A stretch of DNA of 64,000 nucleotides, taken from assembly GCA_028278225.1 (NCBI GenBank), contig JANQEU010000049.1:1-64000 (forward strand), given 5' to 3'. The stretch's first letter is position 1, and every line of letters begins with the position of its first letter. Position numbers and translations under genes: made by a program. The notes below the pieces were generated by a model. It was not told the DNA's origin, searched no databases, and saw nothing but the letters and a program-made list of their open reading frames with translations. Below are positions 43,347 through 52,790 of this stretch, one piece after another. The stretch is from Cyclobacteriaceae bacterium. Its GTDB lineage: Bacteria > Bacteroidota > Bacteroidia > Cytophagales > Cyclobacteriaceae.

Positions 43347-45305
43347 ATGAAAGTAGCACTTGTAGGCAACCCGAATTCAGGCAAAACATCAGTTTTCAAT
43401 CAACTTACCGGGCTCAATCAAAAAGTAGGGAATTATCCCGGCATTACGGTTGATAAAAAAATAGGGAGACTTAATGGTGATAAAAACATATCGGTTTTAG
43501 ACCTCCCGGGTTCTTATAGTATATATCCTAAGTCAGCCGACGAAGAAGTCGTCACCAGGGTACTGACAGATAGAAATAATCCCAACTATCCCGATCTGGT
43601 GGTTGTCATAGCTGATATTTCCAACCTTGAAAGAAATCTTTTATTGTTCAGCCAAATTCATGATCTGGGCTTACCTACTATTCTGGCACTCAACATGATT
43701 GATGTCGCGAAAAGAAGGAGTTTGGAAATTGATATTGACAAACTTTCCGAATTATTCAGAACGCAGATTGTCAGGCTCAACGCACGGAAGGGAATCGGGA
43801 TAAAAGAGTTAAAAGAAAAAATCAGGTCTTTTGAGTTTAACGGTAGTTTGGAGCCTATACTTGAAGGGGAGTTTGACAGAAATGAATTGCTTACCATACC
43901 ACCCAAAACAGTCCAGAGGGAATTTGCTGAAAAGCGGAACCGCCGTGTCAGTCAAATGGTTCGCTTCGCTCTGAGGCAACATGGTGAAGATATATTTTCA
44001 CGGAACCATAGACGGGTCGACAAAATCATGACCCATCCCGTTTCGGGGTACCTGATTTTCCTGGGCATATTATTTCTCATGTTTCAGGCCATATATGCCT
44101 GGGCTGAATGGCCGATGGATCTGATCGATAATGTTTTCTTAGGTTTGAGCAGGGGTGTGAAACAAACCTTACCAGCAGGTGTTTTCACCAATCTTATTGC
44201 TGAAGGCTTAATCCCGGGAGTCGGTGGGGTGGTGATTTTCATACCTCAGATCGCACTCCTTTTCACCTTCATATTTTTGATGGAAGAGACCGGATACATG
44301 GCCAGAGTAGTTTTTATAATGGATCGGCTGATGCGTCCATTTGGCCTGAACGGGAGAAGCGTGGTTCCGCTGATATCGGGTGTTGCTTGTGCCATTCCCG
44401 CCATAATGGCTACCAGGACAATAGATAACTGGAAGGAACGAATGATAACGATCATGGTCACGCCTTTGATGAGTTGTTCGGCCAGACTTCCCGTGTATAC
44501 CCTTTTAATTGCGTTGATCATTCCTGATATGACCGTTGGCGTTTTCAATTTGAAGGGGCTCGTGCTTCTGGGACTTTATCTGGCCGGACTGGTTGCAGCA
44601 TTGTTGGTGGCCATGATTTTTAAATTCATGGTAAAAGCAAAGCACAAGAGCTTTCTCATTATGGAACTACCACTTTACAAAATGCCCAGGTGGGAAAACC
44701 TCCTGGTCACGGTCCTGGAAAAGGTGAAAGTTTTTGTATGGGAGGCCGGAAAGGTGATTGTGGCAATTTCAATTATTTTATGGGTTTTGGCTTCATACGG
44801 TCCTGTCGATAGGATTGATGAAGCTGTAAACCGCATTCCAAAGCCTGTTAATGAACTCGATATATCCGGGTACGAAAACAAAGTTGCTGCAGCGAGGTTG
44901 TCCAACTCCTACATCGGGATAATAGGAAATGCCATCGAACCGGTTTTAAGGCCTCTTGGATACAATTGGCAAATAGGTATTGCTTTGATAACGTCTTTTG
45001 CCGCGAGGGAAGTTTTTGTGGGATCGATGGCAACCATCTACAGTGTCGGTGAGAATTTTCAGGAAGGGGAATCACTCTTAAAACGAATGCAAAATGAGAG
45101 GAATCCAAATACGGGTGAGCTTGTATACAACCTGGCTTCCGGAGTTTCCCTGATGATTTTTTACGCTTTTGCCATGCAATGTATGAGCACCCTGGCAATA
45201 GTACTGCGGGAAACAAAGAGCTGGAAATGGCCATTTATTCAGATGATCTATATGACAACTTTGGCATATGTAGCCGCATTGATCACATTTCAAATACTAA
45301 AATGA
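43347..45305 (+). CDS. feoB: FeoB ferrous iron transporter
   Basis: A 652-residue Fe(II) permease. The N-terminal G domain has G1 'GNPNSGKT', the switch 'NYPGITVDKK', G3 'DLPGSYS' and G4 'NMID'. The membrane domain carries 'SGVACAIPAIMATRTI' and 'LMSCSARLPVYTLLI', the conserved Gate/core Cys motifs. The start is ATG 43347, since six codons upstream overlap feoA. Its TGA overlaps the next small gene by four bases. Confidence 0.96.
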   Translation: MKVALVGNPNSGKTSVFNQLTGLNQKVGNYPGITVDKKIGRLNGDKNISVLDLPGSYSIYPKSADEEVVTRVLTDRNNPNYPDLVVVIADISNLERNLLLFSQIHDLGLPTILALNMIDVAKRRSLEIDIDKLSELFRTQIVRLNARKGIGIKELKEKIRSFEFNGSLEPILEGEFDRNELLTIPPKTVQREFAEKRNRRVSQMVRFALRQHGEDIFSRNHRRVDKIMTHPVSGYLIFLGILFLMFQAIYAWAEWPMDLIDNVFLGLSRGVKQTLPAGVFTNLIAEGLIPGVGGVVIFIPQIALLFTFIFLMEETGYMARVVFIMDRLMRPFGLNGRSVVPLISGVACAIPAIMATRTIDNWKERMITIMVTPLMSCSARLPVYTLLIALIIPDMTVGVFNLKGLVLLGLYLAGLVAALLVAMIFKFMVKAKHKSFLIMELPLYKMPRWENLLVTVLEKVKVFVWEAGKVIVAISIILWVLASYGPVDRIDEAVNRIPKPVNELDISGYENKVAAARLSNSYIGIIGNAIEPVLRPLGYNWQIGIALITSFAAREVFVGSMATIYSVGENFQEGESLLKRMQNERNPNTGELVYNLASGVSLMIFYAFAMQCMSTLAIVLRETKSWKWPFIQMIYMTTLAYVAALITFQILK

Positions 45306-45451
45306 CATTTCAGATCATATTTGTCGCCCTGCTATTTCTCTCAGCGGTTTTCTTTATTGGGAAGAAGATATATCGGGAGTTTTTCAAAGACTCTCATGAC
45401 TGTCCGCATTGCGAAGGTTCACGACTGACAGATAAATCTCACGGGCACTAA
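45302..45451 (+). CDS. FeoB-associated Cys-rich membrane protein
   Basis: A 49-residue protein: one membrane helix ('IIFVALLFLSAVFFIG') and a short tail with 'DCPHCEGS' (CxxC) ending in His ('KSHGH'). It matches the known class of small FeoB-associated Cys-rich proteins and is coupled to feoB by an ATGA overlap. It may take the place of FeoC or bind iron at the pore exit (inference). Confidence 0.85.
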   Translation: MTFQIIFVALLFLSAVFFIGKKIYREFFKDSHDCPHCEGSRLTDKSHGH

Positions 45452-45475
45452 TTTGTAATGGTAACTCACTAGTAC

Positions 45476-45505
45476 TAGCTATAGCATTTTAGCTATCTAT
45501 AGCTA
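45476..45505 (+). terminator. Hairpin after the feo operon
   Basis: TAGCTATAG / CTATAGCTA 9-bp inverted repeat, 24 bases after the last feo gene. It is AT-rich and has no U-run, so a weak terminator at best. Confidence 0.35.
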
Positions 45506-45542
45506 TTGAATTAAGGGAGTCGTCGTTACTATTTTTGCCTTA

Positions 45543-45559
45543 TTTAGAATAAATCTAAA
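45543..45559. promoter_or_regulatory. Iron-type palindrome, site B (one mismatch)
   Basis: TTTAGAAT-A-AATCTAAA, symmetric as ATTTAGA-N5-TCTAAAT. It ends six bases before the ATG of a 48-residue Cys-rich protein and upstream of the ferritin gene. Confidence 0.65.
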
Positions 45560-45565
45560 TAAGAC

Positions 45566-45712
45566 ATGAATGCCCTTGTAGAGGAAGATGAGAGATTCGA
45601 AATTCCACTGGAAAGGGTAATGCTCAAGCAGGACGAATGCGTATTCAAAAAGTGCTGCAAAAAATTTAAGAAGAAAGGAAAGCATTGCAGGAAGTGTCCA
45701 AAGATATATTGA
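45566..45712 (+). CDS. 48-residue Lys/Cys-rich protein under an iron box
   Basis: A small ORF that a length cutoff would miss: ATG 45566 to TGA 45712. The N-terminal half is acidic ('ALVEEDERFEIPLERV'). The C-terminal half is Lys-rich with five Cys and one His ('ECVFKKCCKKF', 'KHCRKCPK'), a likely metal-binding knuckle. It begins right behind iron box B and overlaps the next gene by 28 bases. Function is unknown; iron or other metal handling is inferred from the site and the cysteines. Confidence 0.7.
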   Translation: MNALVEEDERFEIPLERVMLKQDECVFKKCCKKFKKKGKHCRKCPKIY

Positions 45713-46059
45713 CTGGGGAGCTGGCGGAAGGTTATGAACTCGTGTATGCCAGCGGGAATTCCTCTGTTTTTCAATGTGATGATCGGGATATTTTCTTACT
45801 CCGCTTTTTCAGGCAGGAAATAGAACTGAGATTGTGCGAGCTATTGGCCTTCAGGAGGAAAATTCGAAATGTGAATATGCATGATCTGCTTTCCACGGAA
45901 AATGCCGATATGGAAATAGTGGCACTCCCAAATTGTGACCGGATCTTCGCATTTACCATTATGGACATCCTGGAGTTAAGGGAATTGTTTGATGGATGTC
46001 TGACCATGTTGGAACTGAACAGTGTCATCCACAGGCACCTGGTAAGAAATTTAGTTTGA
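45685..46059 (+). CDS. Small conserved-looking protein between Cys-rich peptide and ferritin
   Basis: A 124-residue protein starting at TTG 45685 (GTG 45694 is an alternative). The fold appears alpha/beta with 'FQCDDRDIFLLRFFRQEIE' and 'CLTMLELNSVIHRHLVRNLV'. It resembles in size and pattern the short Bacteroidota proteins whose beta strands precede an aromatic 'LRF.R' stretch (DUF6686-like), but I am not sure. It overlaps the Cys-rich gene, so both are translated from the iron-box B transcript. Function is unknown. Confidence 0.6.
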   Translation: MQEVSKDILTGELAEGYELVYASGNSSVFQCDDRDIFLLRFFRQEIELRLCELLAFRRKIRNVNMHDLLSTENADMEIVALPNCDRIFAFTIMDILELRELFDGCLTMLELNSVIHRHLVRNLV

Positions 46060-46153
46060 CGTACTAAGTAGATTCGTTTTAAATTGCCATTTTGTTGGTG
46101 ATTATTCGACATTTATCTTTCTTTTGTTGTATGCAACTCAAATTTGACCCGAT

Positions 46154-46693
46154 ATGAAAGACATACTGAGGAGACATCAAATTCTAAACGAAGAGATAGT
46201 TGACATTTTAAACAAGCAGATTAAAATGGAGGCCTATTCCTCTGCCGCATATCTGGCTATGGCTGCGTGGTGTGATGTAGAAGGATATGATAATTGTGCT
46301 GAATTCTTCTTTAATCAGGCAGAAGAAGAGAGGAAACATCAATTGAAGCTGTTTCACTACCTGGTTGACATGGAATGTCACGCCATTTCCCCCACTGTTG
46401 CTGAAACACAACATGAATTTCCCAAACTCAGAGCGGTTTTTGAAAAGGCTTTGGAACATGAAATGGCCGTGACGGATGCCATTCACAACATCATGAACAT
46501 TTGCCGTAAAGTCAATGATGTGGCTACCGAGGAATTCATGAGGTGGTTCGTGCAGGAGCAGATCGAAGAGGAATATGTGGCCAGGAGGATACTGGAACTA
46601 TTTGATGTACTAGGTGAAGATAAAATTGCCTTGGGTATGATTGAAGAGAGAGTATTGAATGTCAAGTACGATGCAGGTCAGGCCGGAGTTTAA
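46154..46693 (+). CDS. ftnA: Ferritin
   Basis: A 179-residue four-helix iron-storage protein. Ferroxidase ligands are visible: Glu in 'IKMEAYSSAAYLAMA' (first helix), the E-x-x-H pair in 'AEEERKHQLKLF', Glu in 'LEHEMAVTDAIH', and the late 'QEQIEEEY'. It lacks the haem ligand context of bacterioferritin, so it is of the non-haem FtnA type. It lies downstream of iron box B and opposite the TonB receptor gene. Confidence 0.93.
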   Translation: MKDILRRHQILNEEIVDILNKQIKMEAYSSAAYLAMAAWCDVEGYDNCAEFFFNQAEEERKHQLKLFHYLVDMECHAISPTVAETQHEFPKLRAVFEKALEHEMAVTDAIHNIMNICRKVNDVATEEFMRWFVQEQIEEEYVARRILELFDVLGEDKIALGMIEERVLNVKYDAGQAGV

Positions 46694-46789
46694 TACCTCT
46701 GAAAAGTAAGGATTCCTCGATGTACAACGGGTCAGACAGCCGAACTTATTCCCTTGAGAAAGATTCCCGGTAACAGGCGCACAATGTAC

Positions 46790-46804
46790 TCCCGGATACC
46801 GGGA
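46790..46804. terminator. Short hairpin between ferritin and TonB receptor genes
   Basis: TCCCGG-ATA-CCGGGA between two convergent genes. The stem is short and no strong U-run follows. Confidence 0.35.
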
Positions 46805-46812
46805 TTCAATAT

Positions 46813-49245
46813 TTAGAGAAATACTTTTATTCCAACAATGAAGGACCTTGGCATCCCAGGCCTCAATCCAGCCGGACGAGCAGCAGCGGAATACCTGTTA
46901 TCCAGCAGGTTGTTGATGGAAAGATTGAATGACATATACTTATTCAGGTAAAGGTTTGAGGAAAAATCGAACGTGGCAAAACCTTCCACTGATTCTTCAG
47001 GATCAATTCTTCCTTGTCCGGGTACAATCCTCACATCGCTTTGATATTTGGAGTTAAGGAACACACTGAAGCTTTGATGCCGGACTCCAATTGATCCGAA
47101 TAATTGGTGATTCGCAACATAGGGCAACTTATCACCTTTTGCAATGCTTCCCCACTCATCAAATTCAGCTTCAAAATCTGTTGTGAATGAAGCATCGGTG
47201 TAGGTGTATGAGATCTGCAACGGTATCGCGATTCCGGGATCATTATCACCCAGGAGGTCGGAGCCTACTGCGAACTCCAGTCCTTTAGTGAGCGCTGATC
47301 CGGCATTAAAAACATCCCCTGATCCGGTACCACCTGCCGCTGCAATATCCCTTCCCAACAGGTTTTGATAATCGTTTATAAAAAGCACGGCTGTTCCTTC
47401 TATTCTGCTATTTATCTTTCGGATTCCCAGTTCATAGTTAAGACTGCTCTCCGGTTTGGTATCGGGCTTGCTACCAGGAGGTGCAAAACCCCTGTGGATC
47501 CCTCCAAAAGCAGCTAATCCATTATTTAGCTGGTAGTTTATACCAAGGCCAGGTAACCAGGCATCAATACTGTTTTCTCTTGTACTAAAGTCTGACCCGG
47601 ACCTTTCCACATCATTCTTACCAAAGTCTTCCCTTTGAATGGTTACGTTTTCATACCTCAATCCCGGAGTAAGACTTACCCTCCCGATATCGAGTTTATA
47701 AAATACATATCCGGCAAAGGCCCTGGCTGATTCAATCCTGTTTGCCTGCGTTCCCGGTGTTCCTTTTTCAACAAGTTTCATGAAACCGTTTTCAATTCCA
47801 TATCCGTCTTCCCATTGAAAACGGTCCTCTTCATCCCTGTGAAACCGCCCACTCAGGTGAATGTCATGTGATATCGAACCGGTTTCGAATTCAATATCAA
47901 AAACGGATTGTATTCCCTCAGAAACGTATTTGCGGTTATTGGCCCTGACCTTAAGACTTGTGGTATCTGTATCAAAGTTTCCGGTCAGTAAGCTGTATTC
48001 CCAGTCATACAAAGTTGGATTGCTTAGCACTCCGGATAATCCCGTTCGGCCATTGACGATGGACTGTAGTTTATACCAGTTTCGCTTGAATTCATTTCGA
48101 TAGACTGTAGTAACTACATTGAACCAACCCGGGATTTCAAGATAATGTTGAACATTAAATCTTTCATGTGCTGCATCCATATTGTCCACTTGCGACGCAG
48201 CGTAGCGTTCATAAGGATCATTTTTGAAATCAGCAGCTGTTAATCCAAGGTAAGTTTCATGAGAAAGCTCATCAGTTCGGCCGGCGGTGAAATTCAGGGA
48301 CTGGTAAAGGCTTTTCGCTGGCTGCGAATTTATCCTGAATTTGACCTGATAATCTTTCTTGTCAAAGCCGGTGTTTTCTTCATTTGGCAGATCTTTGAAT
48401 CCGTCTGAAGAATATTGAAAGGTTTCTACCAAAAAACCGATCCGGTCATAGGAGTCCCCAACAAAAGCATGAAGATTCTTATAACCAAAACTTCCGGAAC
48501 TTAGCTGAAACCTGGTGGACAACTGGCTTGGGATCGGGGTTGAAATAAAATTGATCGCACCGCCGGTGGTAAATGGTCCGAATCTGATCTGACTGGCGCC
48601 CTTCAGGATCTCCACGCTGTTCATTCGGCCCGTGGTTGGGAAATAGTAGGCTGAAGGCGAAGCATAAGGGGCGGGTGCGGCCAAAATACCATCTTCCATG
48701 ATAGAGATCCGTGAGCTTCGTTCCAACCCGGATCCTCTTAGACCAATGTTAGGTCTTAATCCAAAACCTTCCTCTTCCTGAATATTTACACCCGGAACCA
48801 TTTTCATCACATCATTGATATTTGTGTAATTGTAATTGCGGAGTTCTTTGGGGGAGATGTATTGAACGGATCCCGGGATCTCTTTCATTCCCATTCTGCC
48901 TAATGAAAGTGTCTGGCTTTCAACTACCAATTGTGGCAAATCGAGAATGTTTTCAGAGAGTTCAATATTGACCTCAAGATTGTTGATAAGCTCGAATTGC
49001 TTTTTGCAGGTTGTATAACCTTCGCCACTAACCACCATGGTGTATTTGCCGGACGGTACATCTTCCAATAGGAAGTATCCTTTCCCGTCGGAAGTTGTCC
49101 CATACTCTGTATTTTCGAGAAAGATGTAAGCGTTTGTGATCGACTGACTTATTTCAGATTCAGATACTTTTCCGGATATGTCAAAGGATTGACAGTAAGC
49201 AGAAGTGGAAATTAAGGATGCAAGGAGTATAACCAGATTACGCAT
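46813..49245 (-). CDS. FecA-like TonB-dependent receptor with carboxypeptidase-regulatory N-terminus
   Basis: An 810-residue outer-membrane receptor. A signal peptide (1-18, '...ISTSAYC') is followed by a CarboxypepD_reg-like domain (about 22-105, 'GKVSESEISQSITNAYIFLE'), then a plug with 'GSVQYISPKELRNYNYTNIN', 'LRPNIGLRGSG' and 'VEILKGASQIRFGPFTTGG', and a 22-strand barrel ending in 'RSFIVGIKVFL' with a terminal aromatic. The plug is of the iron-chelate (FecA/ferric siderophore) class. A perfect iron-type palindrome lies 27 bases upstream of the start. It is not followed by SusD, so not a glycan system. Confidence 0.93.
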   Translation of the reverse strand: MRNLVILLASLISTSAYCQSFDISGKVSESEISQSITNAYIFLENTEYGTTSDGKGYFLLEDVPSGKYTMVVSGEGYTTCKKQFELINNLEVNIELSENILDLPQLVVESQTLSLGRMGMKEIPGSVQYISPKELRNYNYTNINDVMKMVPGVNIQEEEGFGLRPNIGLRGSGLERSSRISIMEDGILAAPAPYASPSAYYFPTTGRMNSVEILKGASQIRFGPFTTGGAINFISTPIPSQLSTRFQLSSGSFGYKNLHAFVGDSYDRIGFLVETFQYSSDGFKDLPNEENTGFDKKDYQVKFRINSQPAKSLYQSLNFTAGRTDELSHETYLGLTAADFKNDPYERYAASQVDNMDAAHERFNVQHYLEIPGWFNVVTTVYRNEFKRNWYKLQSIVNGRTGLSGVLSNPTLYDWEYSLLTGNFDTDTTSLKVRANNRKYVSEGIQSVFDIEFETGSISHDIHLSGRFHRDEEDRFQWEDGYGIENGFMKLVEKGTPGTQANRIESARAFAGYVFYKLDIGRVSLTPGLRYENVTIQREDFGKNDVERSGSDFSTRENSIDAWLPGLGINYQLNNGLAAFGGIHRGFAPPGSKPDTKPESSLNYELGIRKINSRIEGTAVLFINDYQNLLGRDIAAAGGTGSGDVFNAGSALTKGLEFAVGSDLLGDNDPGIAIPLQISYTYTDASFTTDFEAEFDEWGSIAKGDKLPYVANHQLFGSIGVRHQSFSVFLNSKYQSDVRIVPGQGRIDPEESVEGFATFDFSSNLYLNKYMSFNLSINNLLDNRYSAAARPAGLRPGMPRSFIVGIKVFL

Positions 49246-49271
49246 GAGTCTTTGATTTTCTTAATTGCTTA

Positions 49272-49288
49272 TTTAGAATGATTCTAAA
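49272..49288. promoter_or_regulatory. Iron-type palindrome, site C (perfect)
   Basis: TTTAGAAT-G-ATTCTAAA, identical in both arms to site A, 27 bases upstream of the TonB receptor start. Confidence 0.75.
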
Positions 49289-49383
49289 CAAGGCAAAGTT
49301 GGATAATGAAACTTCCTGCCGCAATAGCTACTCTTAGGCAAATTTCAATTCACTACTTCTAGTGAGGGTGTAGCCGGTTGGGA

Positions 49384-49920
49384 TTACCTCCTCAGATTCG
49401 TTTTTTGAAAAAAGTCCCAGACAATAATACCGATACTCACAGAGACATTTAGTGAGTGTTTAGTCCCAAACTGCGGTATCTCCAAAGCAAGGTCGGAATT
49501 TCTTACCACTTCCTGGTCAACGCCATAGACTTCATTGCCAAACACAAGGGCATATTTCTTTGCTGAGCTCGGATTGAATTCGTTTACAGGTGTACTGTTT
49601 TCGACCTGCTCCACCGAGACAATCTGATAGCCCTCCTCTTTCAGGTGATTGATCGCAGATAAACTTTTGTCATAATATTCCCATGCAACAGATTCTGTGG
49701 CTCCCAGTGCCGTCTTGTTGATTTCCCTGTGAGGGGGTTGCGCTGTTATTCCCGTCAGTACGATTTTTTCAAGCCTGAATGAATCTGCTGTCCGGAATGC
49801 CGAGCCCACATTATGCATGCTCCGGATATTATCCAGCACAATAATAAGAGGAGTTTTTTTTGAGGACTTAAACTCGTCTACGTTCATTCGGTTGAGTTCC
49901 TGATTTTTAAGCTTTCGCAT
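49384..49920 (-). CDS. SpoU/TrmH-family RNA 2'-O-methyltransferase
   Basis: A 178-residue SPOUT methyltransferase from Met 49920 ('MRKLKNQELNRMNVDEF'); the longer frame overlaps the mutS start. SpoU motifs: 'DNIRSMHNVGSAFRTAD' (motif 1), 'YALVFGNEVYGVDQE' (motif 2) and 'SLNVSVSIGIIVWDF' (motif 3), which form the SAM-binding knot. It lacks an extra RNA-binding domain, so it is of the short TrmL/TrmH type. The target RNA is uncertain. Divergent from mutS. Confidence 0.9.
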   Translation of the reverse strand: MRKLKNQELNRMNVDEFKSSKKTPLIIVLDNIRSMHNVGSAFRTADSFRLEKIVLTGITAQPPHREINKTALGATESVAWEYYDKSLSAINHLKEEGYQIVSVEQVENSTPVNEFNPSSAKKYALVFGNEVYGVDQEVVRNSDLALEIPQFGTKHSLNVSVSIGIIVWDFFQKTNLRR

Positions 49921-49983
49921 GCCAGTCCCATTCGTTAATATTGCTATTCCGATTGACAAATCTAGCAGCTTAGAATTTTCTGA

Positions 49984-52590
49984 ATGGCCAAAACGAAGGA
50001 GAAGAAGGAAACCCCGTTGATGAAACAATACAACGCCATCAAAGCGAAGTATCCGGGTGCATTACTTCTTTTCAGGGTGGGTGATTTTTACGAGACATTT
50101 GGGCAGGATGCCATTACAGCCAGCAAAATTCTGGACATTGTACTTACCAAAAGAGCTAATGGCGCTGCCTCCCATATCGAATTAGCGGGATTTCCTCACC
50201 ATGCCCTGGATGCTTATTTGCCCAAACTGGTGAGAGCGGGTCAGCGGGTGGCCATCTGTGATCAATTGGAGGATCCTAAATCCGTTAAAGGCATTGTAAA
50301 AAGAGGTGTTACCGAATTGGTAACTCCCGGATTATCCTTAAATGACAATGTCCTGGAAAAAGGTAGAAATAACTACCTGGCATCCATATTCTTCAATGAT
50401 AGCCAAAATGGATTGGCATTTCTTGATTTGTCAACCGGAGAGTTTTTTGTTTCCCAGGGAGATGATGAGTATACGGCAAAGTTGATCCAGGGCTTTCAGC
50501 CGTCGGAGATCATATCCAATAAATCTCAAAGAGGAAAGTACGTCGATCTTTTTTCGGATGAGTTCAATTCGTTTCTGGTTGATGACTGGATCTACGAATT
50601 GGAATATGGCTATGAAAAGCTCGTCCGGCATTTCAAAACCAAAAACCTCAAAGGATTCGGGATCGAAGAAATTCCTGACGGTATCGTAGCTGCAGGAGCG
50701 GTTTTACACTACCTGGATGAGACCGAGCATAGAGAGATCAGCCACATTTCCAATGTTTCCCGGCTGGAAGAAGAACGATACATGTGGCTGGATCGATTTA
50801 CCGTACGAAACCTGGAATTGCTGACCTCAAGTCAGATGGATGGGGTCCCGCTTGTTGACGTGATCAATGAGGTTGTTACCCCGATGGGTAGCCGGTTATT
50901 GCGAAAGTGGTTGGTGCTTCCACTGAAAGAGAAGGAGGAGATTGATCACCGGTTGGATGCGGTGGAAGCGCTTGTGAAGAATGAAGAGATCCTGGAGGAA
51001 CTCATGGATCAGTTAAAGCCGATTGGTGATCTGGAACGCTTGGTTTCAAAAGTAGCAACCGGCAGGATCAACCCCAGAGAACTATCTCAGTTGAAGTTTG
51101 GACTGCAACATATCGACCCTATCATAAAAATAGTGGGGGATAATCCGTCGTTTTCCACCTTACGAAGAAAGTTGAATGGTGTCACCGAGCTGATAGAATA
51201 CATCGATGCCCACCTGGTGGATGAACCACCAATGAATATTGCGCAAGGGAACGTAGTGAAAGAGGGGGTAAATGAGGAATTGGATGAGTTGAGAAAAATA
51301 GCTTATTTTGGGAAAGACTACCTGTTGCAAATTCAGGAACGCGAAATTGAAAATACGGGGATTTCCTCCCTCAAAATTGCCTACAACAAGGTTTTCGGCT
51401 ACTATCTGGAAGTGACAAATGTTCATAAGGACAAAGTTCCCGGGGAATGGATAAGGAAGCAGACATTGGTAAATGCCGAAAGGTACATTACGGAAGAACT
51501 GAAAACATACGAAGAGAAAATTCTCCGTGCAGAAAACGAACTGGCAATCATCGAATCAAAGATCTATAGTGAAATGGTCACGTATGCACGGAATTTCACG
51601 GAAGTGGTTCAGCAGAACGCGCGCGTGGTCGGCGAGCTCGATTGCATTTCAAATTTTGCCAGTATCGCCAGGAGAAATAATTATGTAAAACCATCCATAT
51701 CCGGGGGGTCGGAAATTGACATCCGGCAGGGGCGACATCCTGTGATCGAAAGACTTATGCCGCCCGGGGAGGAATATATTCCGAATGATGTCTATTTGGA
51801 CAATGAATCCCAGCAGATAATCATAATCACAGGCCCCAACATGGCTGGTAAATCCGCTTTACTCAGGCAAACAGCGTTGATAGTCCTGATGGCACAGATT
51901 GGATGTTATGTCCCCGCCGGGTATGCAAGAATTGGCGTCATTGATAAAATATTTACAAGAGTTGGCGCAAGTGACAATTTATCACGCGGCGAGTCTACGT
52001 TTATGGTGGAAATGACCGAAACGGCCAGTATTCTAAATAACCTGAGTGATCAGTCCCTGATCATCATGGACGAGATCGGAAGAGGAACCAGTACGTATGA
52101 TGGGATCTCTATAGCCTGGTCGATTGTCGAGCATCTCCACAACCATCCTCAAAACAGGGCGAAGACTTTGTTCGCTACACATTATCACGAATTAAATGAG
52201 CTGGCCGGCGACCTTCCGAGAGTCAAAAACTTCAATGTTTCCGTGAAGGAGTTAAACGACAAAGTGATTTTTCTTCGAAAGCTTGTGGAAGGAGGAACTG
52301 AACATAGTTTTGGCATACACGTAGCACAAATGGCCGGAATGCCCAACCAGGTGGTCATAAGGGCAAATGAAATATTGAAATACCTGGAAAAGGAAAAGGT
52401 GTCAGGCGGAGAGAAAGAGAAAATGCAAGACCTTCCGGCTCAAAACTTCCAGTTAAATCTTTTTGAAGCCGACCCCAGGATCGCAAGGCTGATGGAAATA
52501 CTCAGGGAGGTAGATATCAACACGATTTCTCCGGTGGAGGCGTTGCTGAAGCTCAATGAATTAAAAGATTTGCTAAGAGAAGGAAAGTAA
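49984..52590 (+). CDS. mutS: DNA mismatch repair protein MutS
   Basis: An 868-residue MutS, full length. The mismatch-binding N-terminus has 'LLFRVGDFYETFGQDA' (the Phe-x-Glu wedge as F-Y-E). The ATPase has Walker A 'GPNMAGKS', 'GESTFMVEM' (signature) and 'IIMDEIGRGTSTYDG' (Walker B and D loop), plus the His 'ATHYHEL'. The C-terminus has a short dimerisation helix region. It is the last core gene before the integrated element. Confidence 0.97.
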   Translation: MAKTKEKKETPLMKQYNAIKAKYPGALLLFRVGDFYETFGQDAITASKILDIVLTKRANGAASHIELAGFPHHALDAYLPKLVRAGQRVAICDQLEDPKSVKGIVKRGVTELVTPGLSLNDNVLEKGRNNYLASIFFNDSQNGLAFLDLSTGEFFVSQGDDEYTAKLIQGFQPSEIISNKSQRGKYVDLFSDEFNSFLVDDWIYELEYGYEKLVRHFKTKNLKGFGIEEIPDGIVAAGAVLHYLDETEHREISHISNVSRLEEERYMWLDRFTVRNLELLTSSQMDGVPLVDVINEVVTPMGSRLLRKWLVLPLKEKEEIDHRLDAVEALVKNEEILEELMDQLKPIGDLERLVSKVATGRINPRELSQLKFGLQHIDPIIKIVGDNPSFSTLRRKLNGVTELIEYIDAHLVDEPPMNIAQGNVVKEGVNEELDELRKIAYFGKDYLLQIQEREIENTGISSLKIAYNKVFGYYLEVTNVHKDKVPGEWIRKQTLVNAERYITEELKTYEEKILRAENELAIIESKIYSEMVTYARNFTEVVQQNARVVGELDCISNFASIARRNNYVKPSISGGSEIDIRQGRHPVIERLMPPGEEYIPNDVYLDNESQQIIIITGPNMAGKSALLRQTALIVLMAQIGCYVPAGYARIGVIDKIFTRVGASDNLSRGESTFMVEMTETASILNNLSDQSLIIMDEIGRGTSTYDGISIAWSIVEHLHNHPQNRAKTLFATHYHELNELAGDLPRVKNFNVSVKELNDKVIFLRKLVEGGTEHSFGIHVAQMAGMPNQVVIRANEILKYLEKEKVSGGEKEKMQDLPAQNFQLNLFEADPRIARLMEILREVDINTISPVEALLKLNELKDLLREGK

Positions 52591-52632
52591 ATGCTCGACC
52601 TTCTAAAGTCTAACATCTAGGGTCTCACTTTG

Positions 52633-52692
52633 TACCCAGGGCGGGACTTGAACCCGCACGGACTTTAAGGTCCACAGGATTTTAAGTTCTGG
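52633..52692 (-). pseudogene. 3' fragment of tRNA-Leu(TAA): attachment site
   Basis: Read on the minus strand, this has an anticodon loop CTTAAAA (TAA), a long variable arm ('GTGGACCTTAAAGTCC'), a T arm GCGGG-TTCAAGT-CCCGC and acceptor half CCTGGGT-A. The 5' half (acceptor, D arm) is absent, and the 5' anticodon stem already mismatches. This is what an att site looks like after a tyrosine integrase inserts into a tRNA gene. The intact tRNA should stand at the far end of the element, outside the window. Confidence 0.8.
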
Positions 52693-52790
52693 ACCTTTTG
52701 GTTCAATATGTATCAAAATGCCCTAATTTGGTTATTTTGGCCATATTTAACCACAAGACAATACAGGGAAAACCACAAAAAAACACCAAA

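Noticed and set aside
48000-48103. Plus-strand frame inside the TonB receptor gene
   Set aside because: Shadow frame; the receptor on the minus strand is continuous and full length.
52633-52692. A functional tRNA-Leu
   Set aside because: The acceptor 5' strand and D arm are missing and the anticodon stem mismatches.
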